A stretch of DNA of 64,000 bases from Cognataquiflexum aquatile (GTDB lineage Bacteria > Bacteroidota > Bacteroidia > Cytophagales > Cyclobacteriaceae): assembly GCF_003316845.1 (NCBI RefSeq), contig NZ_QMIK01000002.1:1-64000 (forward strand), read 5' to 3'. Made by a program: the position numbers and the translations under genes. The notes beneath the pieces were generated by a model. The model had not been told where the DNA came from, did not search any database, and saw only the letters and a list, made by a program, of their open reading frames with translations. Of this stretch, positions 35,971 through 43,784 are shown in pieces; positions within the stretch are counted from its first letter, which is position 1; every line of letters starts with the position of its first letter.

Positions 35971-37425
35971 ATGACTATGGCCATCACCAGTTCCAAAGAA
36001 AATAGAGAGCAGAAAAAGAATCCCCAACAAAGCGGGACTTTTTTCCAAGCAAAACTTACCGTCAGCAGCCCCGGTGACCAATATGAAAAAGAGGCCGATG
36101 AAGTTGCGGAAAAGGTGGTATCGACGGAAGGAAAGAATTTGGATACGCAGCCTGCCGGGATGTCGGGGTTGAGACTGTCACCTGTTTCCTCAAAAGACAT
36201 CCAAAAAAAATGTGCCGAATGCGAAGAAGAGGAAAAAGTGCAGATGAAAGGCAATGGACAGGAAGGTCCGGTAAACTCCGAAATTGAAAATGCAATCCAA
36301 ACGGCCAAATCAAGCGGCCAAAAGTTGCCTTCCGATACCGAATCTTCCATGTCGGAGCGCTTTGGGACAGGATTTCAAGATGTCAAAATCCACCATGATA
36401 CCAAATCGAACCAGCTGAACAGAAAACTCAATGCCCGGGCATTTACTACGGGAAACAATATTTTTTTCAAAACCGGGGAATATAACCCAAAGACATACGA
36501 GGGAAAGAAATTGTTGGCCCACGAACTCACCCATGTCGTGCAGCAGAAAGGAAAAGGAGGTTTGGCAGAAGATTTGGATGAAAACGTCGGAATCGGTGGT
36601 GCCATGATCCAAAGGGATTTGGCAGTGGAACCACCAAACGAAACAGCGGAAGCAGTGGAATTGACCGAAGCAGAGATCCAGGCAGCCATTACTTGGAACC
36701 AACGAAGATTCCATGATCCATTTAACATCATGAATGTGCGGGATGTAATCGGCATCGATAAATACCCTGCGGTGATTGACCAAGAGTTTGTAGAAGCATT
36801 GGTAAGATGGCAGGCCATGTTTGATTTGACCCAGGATGGAAAAATGGGTGCAGATACCACACAGACGATTTTGACAGAACTCAATGCGGAAGGTGCTGCA
36901 CATGAAGCAGAAACATTGGCCGTCGACAATACCGTGGATACAGTAGATGTTGTCCCGAGAACATACAATACCTGCGCACCGGGACTTCCATTTGAGTTCA
37001 ACTGGCAAGTGGCCTTCAGGACTACCATGCGAAACGGCTTCATAATCCAACGCATCGACAACACTTTCAATGCACAAATGTGCAACGGTACAGCATACAC
37101 CGGCTGGACCCCGATCCGAAGGTATTGGGAAGCTTGGCGGGTGGATGCAGTCGGAAATGTCCGTCCTATGGTTGCCGGAGTAAATGACATGTTTACCAGA
37201 CCATTGAGGCCTGGTTCGAGCGGAAATTGGGTGATGAGAGGGACGCTTTATACCACAAAAACACTTCCTGCCACATTTGTTGCAAGTTCGGTGGCGGATG
37301 CCGGTATATTACAGGCCACGCTCACCAATCCCGGAGATGACTTCTTGGGTTATGTTGCAGGCAGGAGAAGAGTCGGGGGAACATGGAATTGTTGCACACC
37401 TATACCAACACACGTTGCTTCTTAA
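35971..37425 (+). CDS. DUF4157 eCIS-associated protein with PG-binding-like domain
   Basis: The 484-aa product has an N-terminal segment of about 60 residues also found in the second DUF4157 protein (FFQAKLTVSSPGDQYEKEAD) and a Cys motif (KKCAECEEEEK, residues 73-83). The DUF4157 domain covers about 110-192, with a zinc-type HELTH at 184-188. Residues 225-300 resemble a PG_binding_1 repeat (EALVRWQAMFDLTQDGKMG). The last 170 residues are unrecognised, with Trp-rich strands and paired Cys at the end (WNCC). DUF4157 marks eCIS-linked cargo or cargo-handling proteins. It lies between the tape measure and ATPase genes, so it may be a core cargo. Confidence 0.85.
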   Translation: MTMAITSSKENREQKKNPQQSGTFFQAKLTVSSPGDQYEKEADEVAEKVVSTEGKNLDTQPAGMSGLRLSPVSSKDIQKKCAECEEEEKVQMKGNGQEGPVNSEIENAIQTAKSSGQKLPSDTESSMSERFGTGFQDVKIHHDTKSNQLNRKLNARAFTTGNNIFFKTGEYNPKTYEGKKLLAHELTHVVQQKGKGGLAEDLDENVGIGGAMIQRDLAVEPPNETAEAVELTEAEIQAAITWNQRRFHDPFNIMNVRDVIGIDKYPAVIDQEFVEALVRWQAMFDLTQDGKMGADTTQTILTELNAEGAAHEAETLAVDNTVDTVDVVPRTYNTCAPGLPFEFNWQVAFRTTMRNGFIIQRIDNTFNAQMCNGTAYTGWTPIRRYWEAWRVDAVGNVRPMVAGVNDMFTRPLRPGSSGNWVMRGTLYTTKTLPATFVASSVADAGILQATLTNPGDDFLGYVAGRRRVGGTWNCCTPIPTHVAS

Positions 37426-37434
37426 CAGAAATGT

Positions 37435-38748
37435 ATGGCGAGTACTTTTAATCAGGTTTTCAAATATTTAGAAAGTACCGTTCGGTCAAGACTGGAAAAT
37501 TTTTTCCATGAAAAGCCTTTTCAAAAAGAGCCTTTTGATCTTTCCGCCATCCAGAACCCAGATCCGATTTTTTCATTTATCGACCATTACAACTTAAGTG
37601 ATGAAAACATCATTCTGCTTTCCGCTGCTTTGGTTCCGCATCTGTTACCCGGTTTTTTTGATAGGGTTATAAGAGAATATCTGCCTCAGGGCGGGGATTT
37701 TCCAGAGTTTGGCGGGACAAAATCCGATCAGCACAGAGGCCTGATTCCCACTGGGGAAACCGTTCTTTTCATTTTGGCGGGGATGGATATTCAGGCAAGA
37801 TTAAACTACCTCCCGATCCTTGACCAATCCAATCCATTGATAAAACACAGGATTCTGTCTTTGGAGTCTGTCAAAACCGGCGAACCCCGAATGAGTGGCA
37901 GACTGGTCATGGACCCCGAATACGTAGAAGTATTGACAACAGGGAAAATTTCCCTTCCGACATTGAGCATCAATTTCCCGGCAGAACATCTCCAGTCGGG
38001 GTTGACCTGGGAAGACCTTGTGCTTCCTGATCAAGTCTGGCATCAAATCAATGAACTTCAGTCCTGGCTCAGGCACAAAGACACTTTGTTCTCGGATTGG
38101 GATCTGGGGAAAAAGATAAAGCCGGGTTATAGGGCATTGTTTTATGGACCACCTGGAACAGGCAAGACCATCACGGCTACACTTTTGGCGAAATACACCG
38201 GAAAGGAAGTATTCAGGATCGACCTGTCCATGGTCGTATCCAAATACATTGGGGAAACCGAAAAGAACCTTTCAATGCTTTTTGACAAAGCAGAAAATAA
38301 AGATTGGATCCTCTTCTTCGACGAGGCAGATGCGATTTTTGGAAAGCGGACCGGGGTCAGAGATGCACATGACAAATACGCCAATCAGGAAGTTTCTTAC
38401 CTTCTCCAAAGAATCGAAAGCTACAACGGGCTCGTGATTTTGGCTTCCAACTTCAAAACCAATATTGACACTGCCTTTATCAGGAGATTCAACGCCATCA
38501 TTTATTTCCCTCCACCCAAAGCAGAAGACAGACTGTCATTGTGGGAAAAATCCCTGCCAGGCCAATTCAAGCTGGGCAAAGAAAACGGACTGAGGGAAAT
38601 CGCCGAAAAATACGAACTGACAGGCTCCCATATCATCAACATTGTCCAATATTTATCTCTGACTGCTTTGGAAAGCAATGATTTTTTATTGACCAAGGAT
38701 CAATTGGTAAAAGGGATAAAGAGGGAAATGGAGAAGGAAGGGAAGTAG
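37435..38748 (+). CDS. eCIS AAA+ ATPase (Afp15/Pvc15-like)
   Basis: The 437-aa product carries an AAA+ module: Walker A GPPGTGKT at residues 238-245, Walker B ILFFDEAD at 292-299, a sensor/arginine-finger region (FIRRFNAIIYFP) and the helical lid. The N-terminal 200 residues are a family-specific domain. In PVC the equivalent ATPase is needed for assembly or for loading cargo into the tube. Its position next to two DUF4157 genes fits a loading role. Confidence 0.94.
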   Translation: MASTFNQVFKYLESTVRSRLENFFHEKPFQKEPFDLSAIQNPDPIFSFIDHYNLSDENIILLSAALVPHLLPGFFDRVIREYLPQGGDFPEFGGTKSDQHRGLIPTGETVLFILAGMDIQARLNYLPILDQSNPLIKHRILSLESVKTGEPRMSGRLVMDPEYVEVLTTGKISLPTLSINFPAEHLQSGLTWEDLVLPDQVWHQINELQSWLRHKDTLFSDWDLGKKIKPGYRALFYGPPGTGKTITATLLAKYTGKEVFRIDLSMVVSKYIGETEKNLSMLFDKAENKDWILFFDEADAIFGKRTGVRDAHDKYANQEVSYLLQRIESYNGLVILASNFKTNIDTAFIRRFNAIIYFPPPKAEDRLSLWEKSLPGQFKLGKENGLREIAEKYELTGSHIINIVQYLSLTALESNDFLLTKDQLVKGIKREMEKEGK

Positions 38749-38826
38749 GGATTGAGAATTTGAGCAACAAGTGTAAAACCCCCAGGAACATCGCAATTCT
38801 TTTTGGGTAAAAAATATTTTTGAGAG

Positions 38827-40347
38827 ATGGAAACTGTAAAAGAAAATAAGAACTCCCAGTCCAAGCCAAAGAGTCTTGGAAAGGAATCTTTTTTTCCGGC
38901 CTCTCATGTCCAGACCAAACTTCAAGTTAACCAACCCGGTGACAAATATGAGGTAGAGGCGGATCAAGTCGCTGAACAGGTAATTCAAAAAATCTCGGTT
39001 TCGGCAAGCGATACTTCCTCTACAAACCCAAGAAATGAAAACAATTTTAATCCGAAACCATCAAATTCTCCAGAAACAAACGCTCCAAAAACCCACGTTT
39101 CGTCTTTGATTCAAACCAAATGTGAGTCTTGCGAAACAGAAGAAAAAGAAAATCCTAAAGAGGAGGAAATCCAAAGAAAGCATGAACCTCATGTTTTCCT
39201 TCAGGCTGATAACAGTCAAGAATATTCCACCCTGATGGCCAAAAGACAAACTTCTGATTCCAATACAGTTTCCCCTCATACCACCGCCCAACTTTTTGCC
39301 TCTAAAGGAGGAGGTGATCCTTTGCCCAAAAATACCCGATCAGAAATGGAACGGGGCTTTGGTGTTGATTTTTCAAATGTAAGAACACACACCGGAGCCT
39401 CTGCTGTGGACATGAGTAAGAACTTGGGTGCACAGGCATTTACACATGGCTCAGATATTTATTTCAATTCGGGAAAATTTGAGCCCAATAGCCAAAGTGG
39501 TAAAAAGTTATTGGCGCATGAGCTGACGCATGTGGTGCAGCAGGGGAGTGGGATAAACCGGATGATAATGAGGAAAGTCGGCGGCAAAACCAAACTCGAA
39601 GAGTTTCAGGAAAAAACATATAGTTTGAAGAATCATCAGCCTTCAACAGGAACAGGGCTTTTTGATGTTTTTTTTGATCCATTTGGGGGTTATGGGTTTT
39701 TAATGTTGGATGTAAATTTGAAATTTGATTTTATAAATAGTGGGGCGGGAAATTATCCGAAAGCAAAAGCAGCTGATTTAAATTGGACTGATACAGAGAA
39801 AGAAACTTGGAAGAATAATTTTATTGATACGATTTATTTTAAATGGAGTCAAAATTTCAGCTTTCGCTCTACTGACCCAGATTTGAAAGGGCAAAAAGCT
39901 CATGTATATGTTAGCCCTATTGCCGTGGATACAAATTTTCATTATGTCGTAAACGTTAAAAAAATTCCTAAACCTAAAGAGCATGGTCCGGAGTCATCGG
40001 TGACAACGAGCTTGACAAAGGATAAAATAAATTCTGCAGAATTTGACTCATATGACCTTGAATTTGAATCAAAGGATCCAAAGGATTCAAGCATAAATGA
40101 AAAACAACAAGCCGCTACGCATGAATTTGGGCACATGCTAGGCTTAGGCGATGAATATGTTAGTCGTTTTACTAATACAGTTAGGCATTCTGCTTTGGTG
40201 CAGTCCACTCTTGGGCATACTGTCGTCAGAAGTAATAGCAATAATATTATGTCGTTGGGCGATACGATTGAGAAACAACATTATGTAACTGTCCTCGAAG
40301 CTTTGCAAAAAGTAACTGGAAATAATAAATGGGAATTCGCTCCTTAA
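38827..40347 (+). CDS. DUF4157 protein with C-terminal metzincin-like protease (candidate eCIS toxin)
   Basis: The 506-aa product has an N-terminus like the other DUF4157 protein (HVQTKLQVNQPGDKYEVEAD) and a matching Cys motif (TKCESCETEEKE). DUF4157 covers about residues 155-240, with HELTH at 231-235. The C-terminal 260 residues end in a zinc-protease signature HEFGHMLGLGDEY (432-444), of the HExxHxxGxxD type with Asp as third ligand as in snapalysin, followed by a Met-turn-like NNIMSLGD. This half is visibly richer in A and T than the first half, suggesting a domain added by exchange. Likely role: injected protease. No immunity gene is seen. Confidence 0.88.
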   Translation: METVKENKNSQSKPKSLGKESFFPASHVQTKLQVNQPGDKYEVEADQVAEQVIQKISVSASDTSSTNPRNENNFNPKPSNSPETNAPKTHVSSLIQTKCESCETEEKENPKEEEIQRKHEPHVFLQADNSQEYSTLMAKRQTSDSNTVSPHTTAQLFASKGGGDPLPKNTRSEMERGFGVDFSNVRTHTGASAVDMSKNLGAQAFTHGSDIYFNSGKFEPNSQSGKKLLAHELTHVVQQGSGINRMIMRKVGGKTKLEEFQEKTYSLKNHQPSTGTGLFDVFFDPFGGYGFLMLDVNLKFDFINSGAGNYPKAKAADLNWTDTEKETWKNNFIDTIYFKWSQNFSFRSTDPDLKGQKAHVYVSPIAVDTNFHYVVNVKKIPKPKEHGPESSVTTSLTKDKINSAEFDSYDLEFESKDPKDSSINEKQQAATHEFGHMLGLGDEYVSRFTNTVRHSALVQSTLGHTVVRSNSNNIMSLGDTIEKQHYVTVLEALQKVTGNNKWEFAP

Positions 40348-40369
40348 CCTTTGGGGTTAGCTCCGCTTT

Positions 40370-40401
40370 GTGGAATTAATAATTCCACCACTTTATTTTT
40401 T
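40370..40401 (+). terminator. Terminator-like hairpin after the eCIS operon
   Basis: GTGGAATT pairs with AATTCCAC across a 3-nt loop; a T-rich stretch (CTTTATTTTTTA) follows. It lies 23 bp after the last eCIS stop codon. A relative of this element lies at 41530-41562. It could be the operon's terminator, a mobile inverted element, or both. The rest of 40348-40556 holds nothing I recognise. Confidence 0.45.
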
Positions 40402-40556
40402 AGGAATGCCCCGCCAAGGATTCGCATAGTGCGTCTGGGGTTCATAACTCTTATTCAGAATTTTAAATTTTTAATTCATAATTGTCCTAAGACTATAATG
40501 CCTTTTCACCTGAAAAACTTATCTTAATCCCCTGAAAAAGAAAACATACTTTGTAG

Positions 40557-40685
40557 ATGATTTTAAAAGTAAAAAAACCAACCTCCGTAACTACCAACCC
40601 AGAAAACCAAATCGATCAATTGGTTTACCAGCTTTATGACTTGACAGAGGAGGAGATTTGGATCGTGGAAGGGGGTGAGGGATGA
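40557..40685 (+). pseudogene. C-terminal remnant of an Eco57I-type modification enzyme
   Basis: A 42-codon frame from an ATG at 40557 gives a protein whose end (NQIDQLVYQLYDLTEEEI, then WIVEG) is the usual C-terminus of Eco57I/type IIG-like restriction-modification methylases in Bacteroidetes. Nothing else of that gene is visible upstream, where the eCIS operon ends. It is therefore a leftover of a deleted restriction gene. Its stop overlaps the next start (GATGA). It may by chance still be translated. Confidence 0.6.
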
Positions 40686-41455
40686 ATAATTACATAAAAG
40701 AAATAAAAGCAATAGCGATTTTTCTAAGTTTTATAATTTTTTCCTTTGGCATTATATACTTAATACAAACGTATGATCCTGATTATACATTTATTTTATA
40801 TTTCATTGCTTACATAAGTTTTACAATTATTTTATCATTTATTGATGGACGAATAAAAAGTAAATTTTTTAAAAAGTTAGTTTTTTATATTTCAATGCCT
40901 GGAGCAATTTTGATTGTGATAGGAGTTTTGATTTTTCCTTTCTTAAATTTGATAAAAAATGCATTGATTTATTTTGTATTAGTTGTTGGAATCCCAATTT
41001 CCATATTTTCCATTTTCGAGTATTTGCAATTTGATTTTTTTTCTAATTCTGTCACTGCTGTGTATGTGAAATGGACTTTAACTGTTTTTATTGCAGTCTT
41101 ATTTAATTTCCAAATAAGGAAATTTATTAATTTCATGTCCGAAAGTTCTTCTAGAAATTCTGAAAGAGAAATTAAAATTGTAGAACAAACAGACTATTTA
41201 CTTTCTGAAAAAAACATCAAGTTCACTATTTATTCTATTTATTTTTTTGTAATAATATTTTCCAATATCTCTTCTTTTGAAGAATGGTTTCACCAAGAAC
41301 AAATAATTAATAATAAAGCAATTGTGCAATCTTTTGTAACCTTTATAGCTTTTGATAGGGCTCTTTCGATTTTAAATACATTGGAATTTAAACCTTCTGA
41401 TTTATTAAATAAAATAATAAAGTCTTCTTTAAATGCATTAAATAGAAAAGACTAA
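40682..41455 (+). CDS. Orphan polytopic membrane protein
   Basis: The 257-aa product has about six hydrophobic helices (residues 10-30, 35-52, 62-88, 93-115, 130-147 and 170-190) and a charged loop. It is very rich in Ile, Phe and Lys, and its codon use is far more AT-rich than that of the eCIS genes next to it. I do not recognise a family. The setting (after a restriction-gene remnant, between two copies of an inverted element) points to acquired DNA. A defence role is possible but unsupported. Confidence 0.6.
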   Translation: MNNYIKEIKAIAIFLSFIIFSFGIIYLIQTYDPDYTFILYFIAYISFTIILSFIDGRIKSKFFKKLVFYISMPGAILIVIGVLIFPFLNLIKNALIYFVLVVGIPISIFSIFEYLQFDFFSNSVTAVYVKWTLTVFIAVLFNFQIRKFINFMSESSSRNSEREIKIVEQTDYLLSEKNIKFTIYSIYFFVIIFSNISSFEEWFHQEQIINNKAIVQSFVTFIAFDRALSILNTLEFKPSDLLNKIIKSSLNALNRKD

Positions 41456-41529
41456 ATCTAATCAAAGGCTGTTGCCCCAACTCGGCGTAGTCTATTGCCT
41501 TTTAGCTTTGAGGTTCAAGCATGCGTAGG

Positions 41530-41562
41530 GTGGAATTTGTAATTCCATCCCCTTATTTTTAG
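41530..41562. repeat. Inverted element, second copy
   Basis: GTGGAATTTGTAATTCCAT followed by CCCCTTATTTTTAG resembles the hairpin element at 40370. The two copies lie either side of the AT-rich membrane gene and the restriction-gene remnant, in the same orientation. No transposase is seen. Confidence 0.45.
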
Positions 41563-41700
41563 GGATTTAAAATCCCAATTTTGAGAAGTTCAATCCTTGG
41601 CTACTTCCCACTGAAAAAAAATCCTATGCCACTGAAATGCAATTCCCAATAACCGGGAGGCAGAACCATTTCATCCCTCCGGAATACTTCCCAAGTTGAG

Positions 41701-41723
41701 GGGGGTACTTCCGAAGTACCCCC
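41701..41723. other. Near-perfect 23-bp GC-rich palindrome
   Basis: GGGGGTACTTC and GAAGTACCCCC pair around one central base. There is no T run after it, so it is not a standard terminator. It lies just before the 21-bp tandem repeats. Confidence 0.6.
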
Positions 41724-41738
41724 TCCCACTTCATTACC

Positions 41739-41948
41739 TACCCATTTCACCTTTTTACTGACACGGGTCGCCTTTTTGCTGACAGCGGTCGCCTCGGAGG
41801 TGACCTGTCTCGACTATTTGGTAACCTGTGTCGCCTTTTTGGTGACACGTCTCGTCATTTTGGTAATCCGTGTCGCCTTTTTGCTCCTCGCTGTCGCCTC
41901 GGAGGTGACCCGTCTCACCTTTTTGGCTCTCGCTGTCAGCTTTTAGGC
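41739..41948. repeat. Ten-unit, 21-bp degenerate tandem repeat
   Basis: Ten consecutive 21-bp units share a core of TGTCGCCTTTTTGGTGACA type, with variants such as TCGCCTCGGAGGT. Because the unit is a multiple of three, the minus strand reads as a repeated QKGDTG-like peptide in a frame that is probably spurious. Length period is exact through all units, so the array arose by duplication. No spacers as in CRISPR are present. The rest of the gap 41456-42008 holds no gene. Confidence 0.8.
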
Positions 41949-42008
41949 GACACGATGATTCTCTACCTTGATGTGTTAAAATAGCCAGACTTCCCTTACC
42001 TTCACCCC

Positions 42009-42344
42009 ATGGAAAATCTACCCGCTTGCCCGGCCTGCAAATCTGAATATACTTACGAATTGGAAGGCAAATTTGTCTGTCCGGAATGTGGCTTCGAATG
42101 GGAAGCTGAGGAAGCAGTTGCTGAAGAAGGACTTGTTGTAAAGGATTCCAACGGAGCAATTCTGGCAAATGGGGATTCAGTGACCATTATTAAAAACCTA
42201 CCCGTCAAAGGTGCTGCTCATCCCATCAAGGCCGGCACAAAAGTCAAAAATATCCGGCTTGTAGAAGGTGACCACAATATAGACTGCAAAATCGAGGGAT
42301 TCGGTTCCATGGCCTTGAAGTCAGAATTTGTCAAAAAAGCTTGA
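42009..42344 (+). CDS. PhnA/YjdM-type zinc ribbon protein
   Basis: The 111-aa product has an N-terminal zinc ribbon with CPAC and CPEC at residues 8-11 and 25-28, then the conserved PhnA C-terminal domain ([24 protein letters not shown], then [22 protein letters not shown]). The family is named after the alkylphosphonate cluster, but these lone genes have no proven role in phosphonate use. It stands alone and faces rpiB across a shared terminator region. Confidence 0.93.
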   Translation: MENLPACPACKSEYTYELEGKFVCPECGFEWEAEEAVAEEGLVVKDSNGAILANGDSVTIIKNLPVKGAAHPIKAGTKVKNIRLVEGDHNIDCKIEGFGSMALKSEFVKKA

Positions 42345-42443
42345 GAAGGAAGTAGGAAGTCAGAAGTAAAAATTTCTAAGATTTAATGATCAAAACTAGA
42401 AATCTGGTGGCAGTGGACTGTCGACCGTGGTCGGTAGTCTCAT

Positions 42444-42476
42444 AAAAAACATCCTCCCCATTTTCATGAGGAGGAT
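42444..42476 (-). terminator. Rho-independent terminator of the glyA-tatC-rpiB operon
   Basis: On the minus strand ATCCTCC pairs with GGAGGAT and is followed by GTTTTTTATG. It lies 4 bp after the rpiB stop. On the plus strand the same hairpin could serve the phnA-like gene weakly. Confidence 0.8.
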
Positions 42477-42479
42477 TTG

Positions 42480-42917
42480 TTATTTACAGGCGATCTTATT
42501 CACCCTTGTGGCATGCCTGCCCCCTTCAAAATCTGTCGTCAGAAATATATCCGCAAGCTTGGCTGCCAAATCAAAAGGAATAAACCTTGCAGGCAAAGCC
42601 AATACGTTGGCATCGTTATGTTGTCTTGCCAAAGCTGCAAGATCCTCATTCCAGCAAAGTGCTGCCCGGATTCCCTGATGCTTATTGGCGGTGATGGCAA
42701 CACCGTTGCCGCTGCCGCAGATCAGGATTCCCTGCTTGAATTCACCTGCTTCGATGGCATTGCACAGCGGATGGACAAAGTCAGGATAGTCTGCTGAAGC
42801 TGCGGTATATGGACCAAAATCTTTGACCTCATAGCCCGCTGATTCCAATACTTTGATGAGCTCGGTTTTATATTCAAAACCGGCATGGTCTCCTCCTATG
42901 GCGATTCCTTTATCCAT
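42480..42917 (-). CDS. rpiB: Ribose 5-phosphate isomerase B
   Basis: The 145-aa product fits RpiB, which converts ribose 5-phosphate and ribulose 5-phosphate in the non-oxidative pentose phosphate pathway. Conserved parts are IAIGGDHAGFEYK at the start, the active-site ILICGSGNGVAITANKHQGI loop and the closing RHNDANVLALPARFI. It overlaps the tatC end by 8 bp, so it is the last gene of a glyA-tatC-rpiB operon. Confidence 0.95.
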   Translation of the reverse strand: MDKGIAIGGDHAGFEYKTELIKVLESAGYEVKDFGPYTAASADYPDFVHPLCNAIEAGEFKQGILICGSGNGVAITANKHQGIRAALCWNEDLAALARQHNDANVLALPARFIPFDLAAKLADIFLTTDFEGGRHATRVNKIACK

Positions 42918-43767
42918 TGTCTTTGTATTTCAGGTTGTCCTCCAATTCCTTCTGAGCCCTTTGCTTTTCCAATCTCTTGGCAACTAGGATCCCAACTTCA
43001 TAAAGCACCAATATCGGCATGGCAATCAAAATCTGACTGACCACATCAGGCGGAGTAATCAAAGCGGATACAATCAAAATTACCACGATAGAGTGTCTTC
43101 TATAGGCTTTCAACATGGCAGCGGTGACCAATCCTGACATGGATAGGAAATAAATCACTACCGGAAGTTGAAACATGATGGCTGAAGCCAAAACAAGCAT
43201 ACTCAAAGTCCCTATATAGGAAGTAACGTCAAATTCATTGAGGATACTTGGATCCAATTGGTAATTGGCCAGAAAATTAATGGAAAGCGGCGCAAGGATA
43301 AAATACCCAAATGCAGTTCCTAAGAAAAACAGAAGACTCACAAAAAACACCGCACCGCGTGCAGCCTTTCTTTCTTTGGAATACAATCCAGGTGCGATAA
43401 ACTTCCACACTTCCCAAAATATATAAGGAAATGCCACGATCAATCCCACGACCATACTAGAAGTCATGTGCATGGAAAACTGACCCGTCATCTGCCTACT
43501 TTGAATCGTAAACGGCAATTCATCAATACACAAAGGAGGAACAGATAATAAATCCGAAAGCTGACAAAGAACCCTGTAGGTGATAAAATCAACTTTGGAA
43601 GGTCCAAGAATGATTATCCCAAAAACAAACCCTTTTGCCAGAAATGCGGCTACTGAAAATATTAATATGGCTGCAGCCGACCGCAGCAAATGCCACCTCA
43701 ACTGCTCCAAATGGTCCAAAAAGGACATGCCTTCTTCTTCCTCTTCTTTATACTGATCTAAGGCCAC
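42910..43767 (-). CDS. tatC: Sec-independent protein translocase TatC
   Basis: The 285-aa product is TatC, the substrate receptor of the twin-arginine translocase, with six membrane helices. Typical segments are MSFLDHLEQLRWHLLRS at the N-terminus, the FPYIFWEVWKFIAPGLY motif and the ALITPPDVVSQ loop. A periplasmic loop is longer than in E. coli (residues 50-85). It serves the Tat-signal proteins coded at 5.9-8.1 kb. tatA is not in the window. It lies 17 bp after glyA. Confidence 0.95.
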   Translation of the reverse strand: MALDQYKEEEEEGMSFLDHLEQLRWHLLRSAAAILIFSVAAFLAKGFVFGIIILGPSKVDFITYRVLCQLSDLLSVPPLCIDELPFTIQSRQMTGQFSMHMTSSMVVGLIVAFPYIFWEVWKFIAPGLYSKERKAARGAVFFVSLLFFLGTAFGYFILAPLSINFLANYQLDPSILNEFDVTSYIGTLSMLVLASAIMFQLPVVIYFLSMSGLVTAAMLKAYRRHSIVVILIVSALITPPDVVSQILIAMPILVLYEVGILVAKRLEKQRAQKELEDNLKYKDNG

Positions 43768-43784
43768 GTTTTTTTCTAAGAAAT

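Noticed and set aside
36310-37190. Two long minus-strand frames (255 and 271 aa)
   Set aside because: Both are antisense to the intact DUF4157 gene, whose motifs and codon use are clear; the antisense proteins look like random sequence.
16668-40347. Type VI secretion system or prophage
   Set aside because: There are no TssJLM membrane parts, ClpV, capsid, terminase or integrase genes; LysM-type adaptor, DUF4255, DUF5908 and DUF4157 genes are eCIS markers.
41739-41948. Possible CRISPR array
   Set aside because: The 21-bp units abut with no unique spacers, and no cas genes are in the window.
41755-42168. 137-aa minus-strand frame with QKGDTG-like repeats, collagen- or tail-fibre-like
   Set aside because: The peptide repeat comes from the non-coding 21-bp tandem array, and the rest is antisense to the PhnA-like gene; no start signal or family match is seen.
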